64,000 nucleotides of DNA from Niabella pedocola (GCF_021044425.1 NZ_JAJNEC010000003.1:248001-312000); one strand, 5' to 3'; positions 16,805 through 26,545 are shown, counted from the first letter of the stretch. Translations and numbers: made by a program. The notes: generated by a model from the letters alone, not told the origin.

Positions 16805-17830
16805 TTAAACCACAGGCTCCAGCTTATAAGGATATACCTTGCCGGAGTTCCATTGTGCCACATACAGGTTCTCTTCATCATCAATGCATACATCATGCGG
16901 ATATTGGAAAACCGGATCGCTTTGGTATAACTCCTGTAATTTTCCTTCTGTATACCGGGGTGCCGCACCGGCGAGGTTGGATATGACCTGGTTTCTCTTG
17001 TTCAATATGGTTACAAAGCCAGACCGCTGGTCCTGTTTACTGTTACTTTGTAAAACGGCCGCGTATAAATGATCGCCCTTGATCACCGGCCGGCAAACCC
17101 AGGCACCCGGCATTGCGATCGTATTGATATATACGCCGTCCATCGAATAGCGTTTGAATGCGTTTTCCCTCCGGGATGTTACAATCAGCTCGGGTTTTTT
17201 ATTCCGGTGGTCGATGCAGATGCCGTGCGCATTCAGCAGGTGCTTCGGCTCACTGCCCCGGCCGCCGAAATGCCGGATATAGCGCCCTTTATGATCGTAT
17301 TGGATCACAAAATCCTTTCCATACCCATCCACTACGTAGATATCGCCGTTTGGTGCTATGGCCGTTTCGGTGGGTATATACTCCTCCGCTTTGGAATAGG
17401 CACCGGTTTCTTTGGGATAATCCAACGTGAGCAGTACCTTACCATCAATGCTGGTTTTGATAACCTGGTGCCGCTTGTTATCGCAGATAAACAGCACATC
17501 GGTTCCATTTTCGTTAAAGAGGGTCAGGCCGTGGGCACCCGGGTATTCGGTCCCCCAGGTGTTTAATAATTTACCATTCTTATCATAAATAATCACATTA
17601 TTCTTTGTTTCATTGGTCAGCAGCAGGATGCGTCCTTTACTGTCCTGTACCATTTCGTGGCAATCGTTTACCGGATACCGGGCCACATCGGCCTGGCTCC
17701 AGGTGGTGTTTAACCGGTAACGTTTGTTGCCTTGTCCCAATACGATATTGTTTTTAATCAGCCATTCCGGAGTATACAGCATGCCGGTAAGGCCCAGGGC
17801 AGTATTGCGGATAAAATGTTTTCTGTTCAT
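16805..17830 (-). CDS. NHL-repeat / six-bladed beta-propeller protein, exported
   Basis: 341 residues. An N-terminal export signal (NRKHFIRNTALGLTGMLY) resembles a Tat-like start without a clear twin Arg. The rest is a six-bladed NHL propeller with blade motifs HEMVQDSKGRILLLTNE, AHGLTLFNENGTDVLFICDN, IAPNGDIYVVDGYG, AHGICIDHRNK, RPVIKGDHLYAAV and PHDVCIDDEENLYVAQWN. Related proteins include peptidyl-hydroxyglycine lyase-like propellers, but no catalytic assignment is possible. It lies 43 bp before the downstream cytochrome fusion gene in the same group. Confidence 0.87.
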   Translation of the reverse strand: MNRKHFIRNTALGLTGMLYTPEWLIKNNIVLGQGNKRYRLNTTWSQADVARYPVNDCHEMVQDSKGRILLLTNETKNNVIIYDKNGKLLNTWGTEYPGAHGLTLFNENGTDVLFICDNKRHQVIKTSIDGKVLLTLDYPKETGAYSKAEEYIPTETAIAPNGDIYVVDGYGKDFVIQYDHKGRYIRHFGGRGSEPKHLLNAHGICIDHRNKKPELIVTSRRENAFKRYSMDGVYINTIAMPGAWVCRPVIKGDHLYAAVLQSNSKQDQRSGFVTILNKRNQVISNLAGAAPRYTEGKLQELYQSDPVFQYPHDVCIDDEENLYVAQWNSGKVYPYKLEPVV

Positions 17831-17879
17831 ATTTTTTTTATAATTTTCAGATACCGGGTTTTGGCTAAGAGCTGCCCGA

Positions 17880-17971
17880 TACTACGATAATAAAGCTTCA
17901 AATTTCAAACCCTCAAATCTGAAATCTCAAATCTGAAATCTCAATTCTGAAATCTGAAATCTCAAATCTCT
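17880..17971. repeat. Degenerate AAATCTGAAATCTC repeat
   Basis: About 90 bp of imperfect copies of AAATCTGAAATCTC between the DUF1501 gene and the NHL gene. The same words, in either orientation, recur at 37558-37676 and 63590-63800. Confidence 0.85.
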
Positions 17972-19420
17972 CTACGCCATTAGTCCTGTTACAATTTTTC
18001 CTGCAACATCGGTGAGCCGGTAACGGCGCCCGAGGTGTTTATATACCAGGCGCTCATGATCGAGTCCCATCAGGTGAAGGGCCGTTGCGTGAAAGTCGTG
18101 TACATGCACCGGATCTTTAATGATATTGTAACCAAACTCATCTGTTTCTCCATACACACCGGGTTTTACGCCGCCGCCGGCCATCCACATCGTAAAGCAA
18201 CGTGGATGATGATCGCGGCCATAATTGTCTTTTGAAAGCGCACCCTGGCAGTAATTGGTACGGCCGAATTCTCCGCCCCAAATGACGAGCGTTTCATCCA
18301 GCATGCCTCTTTGCTTCAGGTCGGTAACCAGTGCTGCGGATGCCTGGTCGGTATCCCTGCACTGCCCCGCAAGCTCATTGGGCAGATTGCCGTGGCTGTC
18401 CCAGCCCTGGTGATACAGTTGTACAAAGCGTACGCCGTTCTCTGATAATTTCCGGGCTAAAAGACAGTTGGCGGCATAGGTACCGGGTACCAGGCAATCG
18501 GGGCCGTAGAGTTTGATGATCGATTCCGGTTCCTTACTAAGGTCGGTTACTTCAGGTACGGCGGTTTGCATGCGGTACGCCATTTCATACTGCTGTACCT
18601 TGGCTTTTATTTCGGGGTCGCCCACTACAGCATAGCTTTCATTGTTCAATTCTGAAAGATGATCCAGCATTTTCCTTCTTTCAGTTTTATCCATACCATC
18701 GGGGTCATTCAGATAAAGTACCGGGTTTTCGCCGTTACTGAATTGAACACCCTGGTGAACGGAGTCCAGGAAACCGTTGGTCCAGAGTTTGGAGTATACG
18801 CCCTGCCCGTTGCCCTTCCCTTTGGAAAGGAGTACGCAGAATGCCGGCAGGTTTTTGTTTTCGCTGCCCAGCCCATAACTCAGCCAGGCACCCATACTCG
18901 GGCGATTGCCTACCTGGGCGCCGGTTTGAAAAAAGGTGAGTGCGGGATCGTGATTAATGGCCTCGGTATAAAGGCTCTTTACAATACAGAGATCGTCTAC
19001 AATGCGTGCCGTATAAGGTAAAAGATCACTGATCCAGGCGCGGTGCTCACCGTACTGGTTAAATTTAAACAGGGTTCCGGCCAGCGGGAACTTTGATTGA
19101 TTGGCCGTCATGCCGGTAAGACGCTGCCCCTGGCGTACTGATTCCGGGAGGTCCTGTCCCTGCATTTCATTCAGTTTGGGTTTATAGTCAAACAGATCCA
19201 GTTGGGAGGGCGCCCCGTTCTGGAAGAGATAGATAATGCGTTTCGCCTTCGGCGCAAAATGCGGCAGGCCGGAAACAATGGCTTCTTCCACATCTTTTCC
19301 GCTGAAAAAATCAGGGATCAGCAAAGTACCCAGTGCCGCACCGCCGATGCCCATCCCGAGTTTTGTGAGAAAGCGGCGGCGGTTGAGGTTGAGTCCGTGC
19401 TCTAATACTTCTTTTTCCAT
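17972..19420 (-). CDS. DUF1501 domain protein (sulfatase-like fold, exported)
   Basis: 482 residues. The N-terminus RRRFLTKLGMGIGGAALGTLL is a Tat-type signal. The body matches DUF1501: AKRIIYLFQNGAPSQLDLFDYKP, FQTGAQVGNRPSMGAWLSYGLGSEN, GVRFVQLYHQGWDSHGNL, LVIWGGEFGRT, HHPRCFTMWMAGGGVKPGVYGETDEFGY and DFHATALHLMGLDH. The fold is related to alkaline phosphatase/sulfatase enzymes. Its regular partner is a DUF1549/DUF1553 cytochrome-like gene, which lies immediately upstream here (47 bp). Substrate unknown; periplasmic. Confidence 0.92.
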   Translation of the reverse strand: MEKEVLEHGLNLNRRRFLTKLGMGIGGAALGTLLIPDFFSGKDVEEAIVSGLPHFAPKAKRIIYLFQNGAPSQLDLFDYKPKLNEMQGQDLPESVRQGQRLTGMTANQSKFPLAGTLFKFNQYGEHRAWISDLLPYTARIVDDLCIVKSLYTEAINHDPALTFFQTGAQVGNRPSMGAWLSYGLGSENKNLPAFCVLLSKGKGNGQGVYSKLWTNGFLDSVHQGVQFSNGENPVLYLNDPDGMDKTERRKMLDHLSELNNESYAVVGDPEIKAKVQQYEMAYRMQTAVPEVTDLSKEPESIIKLYGPDCLVPGTYAANCLLARKLSENGVRFVQLYHQGWDSHGNLPNELAGQCRDTDQASAALVTDLKQRGMLDETLVIWGGEFGRTNYCQGALSKDNYGRDHHPRCFTMWMAGGGVKPGVYGETDEFGYNIIKDPVHVHDFHATALHLMGLDHERLVYKHLGRRYRLTDVAGKIVTGLMA

Positions 19421-19467
19421 GTTATCAGATTTAAACGCGTTAATGTGCGTATATGTATATCGCTGTT

Positions 19468-21786
19468 TTATACTTTTACAATGGTTTCTTCCATATTATA
19501 GATCATGTTGATCACCCGCATCAATGCAGCAGCCTTTATATTGCCGGCCGGATCGGTACGGTGCGGGTATTCTCCAACGGCCAGTGTTTTACCCACTTCC
19601 TTTTTTTTCTGGTTAAATACATTCAGCTGATCCGTATAATATTTTTTCAGGATTTCCATTTCCCTGGCGGCCGGCTTACGGCAGAGGATGCTTTCAAAGG
19701 CAATGCGAATAGCCTGTTCCATTCCCGTTCCTTTTTCTGAAAGTTTTTCTGCAAACACCCGGGATGCTTCCAGCACGGTAGGGTCGTTCATCATGATCAG
19801 CGCCTGCAGCGGGGTATTGGTGGTAAGCCGGTTTACTTCGCACTGATCCCGGTTACTGGCATCAAAAATGATCATGGAGGGCGGCGGCACCGTAAGTTTT
19901 ATAAAGGTATAAATGCCTCTGCGGTAAAGGTCACTGTCGCTGTCCTGGCTGTAAGAGGTAAGTGCGCCCCTACCCGAAGTAGCGGCTTCCCAAAGACCTT
20001 TCGGCTGATAGGGTTTTACGCTAGGGCCACCGATGGTTTTATTGAGCAGGCCGCTGCTGCCCAGTATGGCATCCCGAATGCTTTCAGCCGGCAGCCGGAT
20101 ACGGGTAGACCGGGCGTAGTATACATTGTCCGGGTCTTTTTCTTTGGCCTTCGGATCGATCCGTGAAGATTGCCGATAGGTGGCAGATAACACCATTTTA
20201 CGGATCAGTTCCTTCATGTTCCATCCATGTTCCATAAAATCTACGGCCAGCCAGTCCAGTAATTCGGGATGGGTGGGCAGGTTGCCCTGCATGCCAAAAT
20301 CGCCTACCGTTTTTACAATGCCCTTGCCAAAAAGCTGCTCCCATAGCTGGTTTACAAATACCCTTGCGGTAAGCGGATTTTGTTTGCTCACCGTCCATTG
20401 CGCCAGGCCAAGCCTGTTTTTCGGATAGCGGGTGGTGTCAAACCGCATTACGGCTTGCAGGGCGCCGGCTGTTACCACCGCTCCGTGCTGATCATAAACG
20501 CCCCTGTTTAAAATATAGGTGGTACGCAGGGTGTCCAGTTCGCCCATTACCGATACATTCACACGGGCGGTATCTTTCGGATTGATAAAACGGAGCAGGC
20601 TTTTTGTATCATCGGTTGTTAACGTAAGGACCGGTGTTTTTGCAGGCCCCGAATTTACAAGCCCTTCCAGCCCCTGCTCTTTACTGGTGTTGAAAAAAGC
20701 AAATAGCTGGTAATAGTCTTTCTGTGATATGGGATCGTATTTGTGATCATGACACTGGGCACATTCGGCGGTCATGGCCAGTATGCCTTTGGAAAACGTT
20801 TTTACTTTGTCGATGGCATATTCCACCCGGTACTCCTCCGGTATTACACCACCTTCTTCGGTTATCTTATGATTGCGCAGGAAAGCGGTGGCCAGCAGTT
20901 GTTCTTTTCCGCTGTTGGGCAGCAGGTCTCCGGCCAGCTGCCAGGTAATAAACTGATCATAGGGCATATTGTTATTGAACGCGTGGATGACCCAGTCGCG
21001 GTAGGGCCATTGCGTACGGATATCATCGTCCTGGTAGCCATAGCTGTCGGCATAGCGCGAAATGTCCAGCCAGTGCAGGGCCATCTTTTCCCCGAACTGG
21101 GGGCTTGCCAGCAGCCGGTCAACCGCTTTTTCATAAGCGGTATTGCTGTTGTCTGTTTCAAAGGCCTCCTGCATTTGCAGATCGGGAAGCAGCCCTGTAA
21201 GATCCAGTGATACCCGTTTCAGCAGCATACTTTTATCTGCGGCTTCATTGGGTTGCAATTCGTGTTCTTCCATTTTCTCCGCAATAAAATAGTCGATCTC
21301 ATTCCGGGGCCATTCCTTGTTGCGGATATCCGGAAGCGGTGCTTTTTGGGGTGCCATAAACGCCCAGTGCTTTTCGTAGGGTGCACCCTGTTTGATCCAG
21401 CGTGTAAGGATATCGATTTCCCGTTCATTCAGTACCCCCAGGTGCGACTCCGGTGTAGGCATCTGGTAGGAGGGGTCTGCGGATGTGATGCGTTTAACGA
21501 GTTCCGATGCTTCGGGCTTTCCGGGTACGATGGCGTAAGCGCCTTTTGTTTCCCGGAGCGGCGCCTTGGCATTGGCTTCAATATCCAGGCGCAGGCCGGC
21601 TTCCTGTTTGTTTTTATCGGGGCCATGGCAGGCGAAGCATTTGTCGGAAAGAATCGGACGAACATCATAGTTATAGCTGATCTTGCTTTTGGCTTTGCTT
21701 TTTTTTGTAAGGGCTCCGCAACCTGCAGCAAGTCCAGAAAAAATGAACACCATGAAAGTGATGCCGGCAATCGTCGTAAATTTCAT
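19468..21786 (-). CDS. DUF1549/DUF1553 protein with PSCyt1 haem domain
   Basis: 772 residues. The lipoprotein-like signal ends ...SGLAAGC. A planctomycete-type cytochrome domain follows, with haem motif CFACH and a possible axial Met region (PTPESHLG). DUF1549 comes next (RNEIDYFIAEKMEEHELQPN, LDISRYADSYGYQDD) and then DUF1553 (RVFVNQLWEQLFGKGIVKT, LPAESIRDAILGSSGLL, TNTPLQALIMMNDP). I chose the ATG at 21786 because it gives a proper signal sequence; an in-frame ATG lies at 21846. It leads the four-gene group. Such sets are abundant in Planctomycetes and linked to polymer or sulfated-glycan breakdown, but their chemistry is not settled. Confidence 0.92.
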   Translation of the reverse strand: MKFTTIAGITFMVFIFSGLAAGCGALTKKSKAKSKISYNYDVRPILSDKCFACHGPDKNKQEAGLRLDIEANAKAPLRETKGAYAIVPGKPEASELVKRITSADPSYQMPTPESHLGVLNEREIDILTRWIKQGAPYEKHWAFMAPQKAPLPDIRNKEWPRNEIDYFIAEKMEEHELQPNEAADKSMLLKRVSLDLTGLLPDLQMQEAFETDNSNTAYEKAVDRLLASPQFGEKMALHWLDISRYADSYGYQDDDIRTQWPYRDWVIHAFNNNMPYDQFITWQLAGDLLPNSGKEQLLATAFLRNHKITEEGGVIPEEYRVEYAIDKVKTFSKGILAMTAECAQCHDHKYDPISQKDYYQLFAFFNTSKEQGLEGLVNSGPAKTPVLTLTTDDTKSLLRFINPKDTARVNVSVMGELDTLRTTYILNRGVYDQHGAVVTAGALQAVMRFDTTRYPKNRLGLAQWTVSKQNPLTARVFVNQLWEQLFGKGIVKTVGDFGMQGNLPTHPELLDWLAVDFMEHGWNMKELIRKMVLSATYRQSSRIDPKAKEKDPDNVYYARSTRIRLPAESIRDAILGSSGLLNKTIGGPSVKPYQPKGLWEAATSGRGALTSYSQDSDSDLYRRGIYTFIKLTVPPPSMIIFDASNRDQCEVNRLTTNTPLQALIMMNDPTVLEASRVFAEKLSEKGTGMEQAIRIAFESILCRKPAAREMEILKKYYTDQLNVFNQKKKEVGKTLAVGEYPHRTDPAGNIKAAALMRVINMIYNMEETIVKV

Positions 21787-22090
21787 CGCTGTAGTATAAA
21801 AGAAATGTTTGCTGAAAATGGCTCTAAGCAAAGTAAATTTAAGCATAAAGTATTGTTTGGAACAGCGTTTTGACGGCTAAAACATAAAAAAACATCGGAG
21901 TGCATACATGCAGTCCAAACATATGAAGGTTATGTATGATACAGGTTGTTTAACGATGGAACAACACCTGGTGGCAGTCATTTACCGGAGGTTTCCTGCG
22001 GAGGTGGCTTATTCCTGTTCCCATTCATTTTTAAATAGCTTATTTTGTTACCTTTATGCATACTTATAAATAGCAGCGCAATATTTGTCC
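21787..22090. other. Divergent intergenic region
   Basis: It separates the minus-strand cytochrome group from the plus-strand PAS kinase gene and should hold both promoters. No defined motif, RNA or small gene was recognised. Confidence 0.45.
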
Positions 22091-23308
22091 ATGGGAGACT
22101 CTGATCAGAAAAAGCATGAAAGTTATCGTTATGAAGCCCTCTTTAACCAGGCTTCGATGGGTATTATTGTAGTGAATAACGCAGCTGAAATACAATCGGC
22201 CAATCCTTTCGCGCTTGGTTTATTTGGTTATGCGCTGGAAGAACTGTTGCAGAAGCCCATTGAACTGCTGATCCCCGGCCGTTACCATAACCGGCATGTA
22301 GGCCACAGGGACGGGTATACGCATAACCCTAAAACCCGTCCGATGGGTGTGGGTATGGATCTGTTTGCGATCAAAAAAGACGGCAGCGAGTTTCCGGTGG
22401 AAGTAAGTTTAAGTAATTACCAGGACGAGGGCAAGCAATTCATTATTGCTTTTATCAGTGATATCTCCATCCGGAAAAAAGCGGAAGCGGAGATTGAAGA
22501 ACTGAACAATAAGCTGGAGTCAACGGTAGAGCAGCGTACCCGCCAGCTTACGGCCGCTATGCAGGACCTGGAGCAGTCGAAAGATGAATTATCAAAACTG
22601 TTGGAGCGGGAAAAAGAACTGGGGGAGCTGAAGTCGCGTTTTGTTACCATTGCTTCACATGAATTCCGTACCCCGCTGAGCACGATTCTTTCCTCTACAT
22701 ACCTCATCGAACGGTATACGCGTACAGAGGAGCAGCCCCGGCGGGAAAAACACCTGCAACGGATCGTATCTTCGGTACAATTGCTCACCGATATCCTGAA
22801 CGATTTTCTGAGTGTTGGAAAAATCGAGGAAGGAAAGATCCAGGTGCGGTTCACCCGCTTCGATATCCAGGAGTTGGTATGGGGTATTGTACGGGAAATG
22901 GAAGTGACCTTAAGGGCGGGGCAACAGCTGATGTATCACCATCAGGGCGAGCCGGTGGTGGAGCTGGATGCATCCCTGTTAAAACATATCATCCTCAACC
23001 TGGTATCCAATGCCAGTAAATTTTCGCCGGAAAACGGGCCGATCGTCATTGAAACTTCTGTTGAGCAGCAAGAGGTACGGCTTTCGGTGAAGGACCATGG
23101 CATCGGTATTTCGAGTGAAGATCAAAAACATTTAATGGAGCGCTTTTTCAGGGCGGCCAATGCGGGCAATATACAGGGAACGGGGCTCGGACTGCACATC
23201 ATTTCAAAGTATACCGAATTGATGAACGGTTCGATACAATGTGTCAGTGAACTTGATCAGGGAACAACGTTTATCATTACATTTGAGCAAAACCCGGTAA
23301 AAGAATAA
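22091..23308 (+). CDS. PAS-domain sensor histidine kinase
   Basis: 405 residues. A PAS domain (~8-125) includes LFNQASMGIIVVNNAAEI and the PGRYHNRHVGHRDGY segment typical of FixL/oxygen-type PAS families. Then come a coiled coil (~130-185), HisKA with SHEFRTPLSTILSS (phosphorylated His) and HATPase_c with NLVSNASKF, DHGIGI and GTGLGLHI. No membrane segment, so a soluble sensor. I prefer ATG 22091 to a TTG two codons upstream. A REC-CRP fusion gene follows 89 bp downstream on the same strand and is the likely partner. Confidence 0.93.
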   Translation: MGDSDQKKHESYRYEALFNQASMGIIVVNNAAEIQSANPFALGLFGYALEELLQKPIELLIPGRYHNRHVGHRDGYTHNPKTRPMGVGMDLFAIKKDGSEFPVEVSLSNYQDEGKQFIIAFISDISIRKKAEAEIEELNNKLESTVEQRTRQLTAAMQDLEQSKDELSKLLEREKELGELKSRFVTIASHEFRTPLSTILSSTYLIERYTRTEEQPRREKHLQRIVSSVQLLTDILNDFLSVGKIEEGKIQVRFTRFDIQELVWGIVREMEVTLRAGQQLMYHHQGEPVVELDASLLKHIILNLVSNASKFSPENGPIVIETSVEQQEVRLSVKDHGIGISSEDQKHLMERFFRAANAGNIQGTGLGLHIISKYTELMNGSIQCVSELDQGTTFIITFEQNPVKE

Positions 23309-23397
23309 AAAGTGCTCAGCAACACGGATGCCGGCGCCCGGTGTAACGCTGATCCGCAGAAAATAGCCGTTTAAATAAACCGAAAGAAATAGATCTG

Positions 23398-24456
23398 ATG
23401 AAGAAAATATTACTGATTGAAGACAATGACGATATCCGGAACAATACGGCGGAAATATTGGAACTGTCTAATTATACGGTCATTACGGCAGCCAATGGCA
23501 AGCTTGGTGTGGAACAGGCCATCGCGCATATGCCGGACCTGATCATCTGTGATATTATGATGCCGGTGCTGGATGGCTATGGGGTATTGCATGCCATTCA
23601 AAAAAATGAATCCGTACGGAATGTGCCCTTTATTTTTCTGACCGCGAAAACGGAGCGCAGTGATTTCAGGAAAGGAATGGAGCTGGGCGCAGACGATTAT
23701 ATTACCAAACCGTTCAGTGGTACGGAATTGCTGAACGCGGTGGACGGCCGGCTGAAAAAGACAGACCTGTTAAAACAGGAGTTTTCGCCGGACCTGAACG
23801 GACTGGAGCAGTTGCTGAAGCTTTCCGATAATAAAGCTGCATTAACCGAGTTGACCGAGGACCGGGATATAAATAAATATAAGAAAAAGCAGATCATCTA
23901 TACCGAAGGGAACCATCCTTCCCGTCTTTATTATGTATTGAAGGGAAAGGTAAAAACGTATCGTACGAATGACGATGGAAAGGAGTTGACAACCGCGCTT
24001 TACAGTGCCGGCGATTTCTTGGGATACATTGCATTGCTGGAGGGAACGGCCTACAGGGATACAGCGGAGGCCCTGGATGAGTCGGAGCTGGCAATTATTC
24101 CCAAGGAAGAGTTTACGGAACTCATCGATAATAACCGGATGGTTGCACAAAAGTTCATCCGGTTGCTGGCAAAGAATATTTCTGCAAAAGAAGAACAGCT
24201 GCTGGGACTGGCGTATAACTCGTTGCGGAAAAAAGTAGCGGACGCCTTGTTATTGCTCGAGAAAAAATACCGGCAGGAGGAAGACGAAGCCTTTGCCATT
24301 ACCATCAGCCGGGAAGGTCTGGCTGCTATTGCAGGCACGGCCACGGAATCACTCATTCGTACGCTGAGTGATTTCAGAAGTGAAAAGCTGATTGATATAA
24401 AGGAAGGGAATATTATTATCTTAAACCGCAAGAAGCTGGAGCATCTGCTGAACTGA
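23398..24456 (+). CDS. Response regulator fused to CRP/FNR-type transcription factor
   Basis: 352 residues. A receiver domain (1-120) has phospho-acceptor D52 in CDIMMP, Thr in LTAKT and the KPF Lys. A CRP-type cyclic-nucleotide-binding fold (~145-270; YTEGNHPSRLYYVLKGKVKTY, SAGDFLGYIALLEG) and a Crp winged helix (~280-350; ISREGLAAIAGTATESLIRTL) follow. I see no FNR-type Cys cluster. It likely controls transcription in response to the adjacent PAS kinase. Hsp20 and universal stress protein genes nearby suggest a stress or low-oxygen regulon (inference). Confidence 0.93.
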   Translation: MKKILLIEDNDDIRNNTAEILELSNYTVITAANGKLGVEQAIAHMPDLIICDIMMPVLDGYGVLHAIQKNESVRNVPFIFLTAKTERSDFRKGMELGADDYITKPFSGTELLNAVDGRLKKTDLLKQEFSPDLNGLEQLLKLSDNKAALTELTEDRDINKYKKKQIIYTEGNHPSRLYYVLKGKVKTYRTNDDGKELTTALYSAGDFLGYIALLEGTAYRDTAEALDESELAIIPKEEFTELIDNNRMVAQKFIRLLAKNISAKEEQLLGLAYNSLRKKVADALLLLEKKYRQEEDEAFAITISREGLAAIAGTATESLIRTLSDFRSEKLIDIKEGNIIILNRKKLEHLLN

Positions 24457-24508
24457 AAGCTCCGCCATTTGAAAAGAACCATTGCATAACGCGCAGATAA
24501 GAGCAGGT

Positions 24509-25258
24509 TTACCGCCGGAGCGGAGGCCCGGCTTTGTTTTCTGATAAATTTTTTTTGAGCAACAGGATCCGGTAGCGGATATCGCTGTAGATGATGCCGG
24601 TAAACAGGATCGCTATGGCAAGAAAAAGAATGCGGGTATGCAACCAGGTAAAACCCACACCCCCGGCTACACATCCCAGGAAGAAAAAACTGATGATCGC
24701 AAAACGCAGCCGCACCGAGGCTTTTAATTTTTTCCGGTGCTCCGGCTTCCGGTAAAAGAGCAATTGTGAAAGCTCAATGCCAAGGTCGGTAAACAGGCCG
24801 GTAAGGTGGGTGGTGCGCACAACGGCGTTTGAAATGCGTGTAACCATTGCATTTTGAAGGCCCATGGTAAATAAAAGGATACCGGCAACGAGCTGTGCCA
24901 TTTGCTGAATGGTAGCCGTAGGCAAGAGAGCAACACCGGTTAGCAATACGATTTCTGTAAATACGGGAACGGCATCGGTATAACGCGGATTTACTTTTTG
25001 TGTAGCTTCCACCAGGGTATTGGATACAAAGGCCCCTGAAAGATAGGCCAGGATATAGAGCAGGAAAACGCCGGCGTTTTCAATATGCTGCTTAATTACT
25101 TCGTCTGCGAAATAGGCAAAGTGGCCTGTTACATTTGTGGTGAGCACTTTTACAGAAAAGAAACCCGCTACGTTTACGATGCCGGCTACGAATGACAACA
25201 GTGCGGCCAGTTTGAGGTTGTGAACGGGGCGGCGGGCTTTTCCCTTGTGTCTGAACAT
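24509..25258 (-). CDS. YoaK/DUF1275 family membrane protein
   Basis: 249 residues with about six membrane helices. Family features: AALLSFVAGIVNVAGFFSV near the N-terminus, TTNVTGHFAYFADE, LSGAFVSNTLVE, GLQNAMVTRISNAVVRTTHLTG in the middle, and ARILF-type helices at the end (here RILFLAIAILFTGI). The DUF1275 family lies in the inner membrane and is of unknown transport or sensory role. I chose the ATG at 25258 (MFRHKGKA), since the 16 residues upstream look non-coding. It is convergent with the REC-CRP gene. Confidence 0.9.
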   Translation of the reverse strand: MFRHKGKARRPVHNLKLAALLSFVAGIVNVAGFFSVKVLTTNVTGHFAYFADEVIKQHIENAGVFLLYILAYLSGAFVSNTLVEATQKVNPRYTDAVPVFTEIVLLTGVALLPTATIQQMAQLVAGILLFTMGLQNAMVTRISNAVVRTTHLTGLFTDLGIELSQLLFYRKPEHRKKLKASVRLRFAIISFFFLGCVAGGVGFTWLHTRILFLAIAILFTGIIYSDIRYRILLLKKNLSENKAGPPLRR

Positions 25259-25330
25259 AACATGCCAATGATAATAATGGATAAAATAAAGGAACGAGTG
25301 CTGCACAACGGTATGCTGCTATTTGCAGGC

Positions 25331-25726
25331 CTATTGCCCCTGGCGCTCCGAACGTTTCATCTGGTCCAGCAGGTAACGATTGAATTCGGATTTGAGTTTG
25401 GCAAATTGTTTTTCCATTTGAAGCAGATCGTTGTGCAGCAGGCGGATCCGGCTTTCAAATAGTTTTTCATCCTGTTCTGTAAAGGAGTCTGCGCCTGCTT
25501 CATTCAATAAGACCAGGTCATCGCGGAAGATGCCGATGCGTTCTTCGTTCCGGATCAGTTTATTAAGGAGAAGTTCGATGCCTTCCAGGAGGTTCCGGTT
25601 AAAATGGGTGCGCAGCACTTCAGATAACCGGTTTTTCATAATGACGGATTCTTCCATCATGAACGTTACCGCCCTTTTCCAGGTATCGCATTCGTATTGT
25701 ATCTGTTGAAATTTCGGGTCGTCCAT
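25331..25726 (-). CDS. Coiled-coil hypothetical protein (131 aa)
   Basis: An almost completely helical, charged protein. Heptad patterns run over ~20-125 (IELLLNKLIRNEERIGIFRDD, LHNDLLQMEKQFAKLKSEF). There is no signal peptide, membrane segment or Cys. It lies upstream of YoaK on the same strand, 72 bp away, in a stretch that also holds Hsp20 and a universal stress protein. I do not recognise the family; similar small proteins occur near stress genes in Chitinophagaceae (weak recollection). Confidence 0.7.
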   Translation of the reverse strand: MDDPKFQQIQYECDTWKRAVTFMMEESVIMKNRLSEVLRTHFNRNLLEGIELLLNKLIRNEERIGIFRDDLVLLNEAGADSFTEQDEKLFESRIRLLHNDLLQMEKQFAKLKSEFNRYLLDQMKRSERQGQ

Positions 25727-25947
25727 ATTTTTACAAAAACTTTTTTAGTAGTAAAAGCCATGTTCAATAGAACACGGCTAGTTGAAGCGGGCAAGGCCCT
25801 GCTTACATAGCAGCAATTGGTCTGGCTGTAAATTCCCGCAACGCTTTTGGAACGGGGGAATGGGATTTGTATTCCATTAAGAATGTATTTGTTTGATGAT
25901 GATACGGCGGTCACCGTCTTTGTGGAACCGTCCGGCTTTATTTAAGT

Positions 25948-26391
25948 TTAATATACACAGGCGACAGTGGGAACATCATCCTTGCGTCCTGTTGCTTTAG
26001 ATACGTGAATGGTTAAGATGCCCGCTTCATACTGTGTGTGAAGGAACAATGTGTTTGCGTCCGGAGGCAGTACAATGTCCCGGAACAGGTACCGGTTACT
26101 GAATTCGTGCAAAAGGTAGCTGGCACCCGCCGTCAGTCCCTGCTCCGTGTTCTCGGCAAAAATGGTAAGGATGTGATGGTTTGCCTGTATTATAAAGTTT
26201 TCTTTTTTCAGCCCGGGTGCTTCCAGTTCAATTTTATAGCCGTCTTTCAGTTCGGTAATATTTACCCGCGGAGGAATGGTTTCCACATCAATGGACTGCA
26301 GGATCCCGGCAATGCTGCCCGCGTTGGCGGCGGGCACAAACCCTCCGGGATAGGCCGCCTGGTCTTCATTCCACAAATGATCTGTTTTCAT
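25948..26391 (-). CDS. Hsp20/alpha-crystallin small heat-shock protein
   Basis: 147 residues. The alpha-crystallin domain spans ~38-130: PPRVNITELKDGYKIELEAPGLKKENFIIQ-type start, strands HHILTIFAEN, a hydrophobic RYLFRDIVLPPDAN segment, and the conserved YEAGILTIHVSK near the end (consensus A-x-x-x-n-G-v-L). It would hold unfolding cytoplasmic proteins as an oligomer. The N-terminal arm is short and Ala/Gly-rich and the C-terminal I-x-I tail is not evident. Neighbours are the universal stress protein (155 bp upstream on the same strand) and the coiled-coil gene. Confidence 0.85.
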   Translation of the reverse strand: MKTDHLWNEDQAAYPGGFVPAANAGSIAGILQSIDVETIPPRVNITELKDGYKIELEAPGLKKENFIIQANHHILTIFAENTEQGLTAGASYLLHEFSNRYLFRDIVLPPDANTLFLHTQYEAGILTIHVSKATGRKDDVPTVACVY

Positions 26392-26545
26392 GACTGCTTG
26401 TTTTATTTAAAGTGCTAAAATAGATCTGTTGAACGGGGGGAGCAATGAGTAAGGTTAGGGGCCTTGCTGATCTTTATCATTCATGCGCTGTATTGGATCT
26501 GCGACTCAGCCGCTGTATCATAACGGCCGGCCGGTTTGCCGTTGG

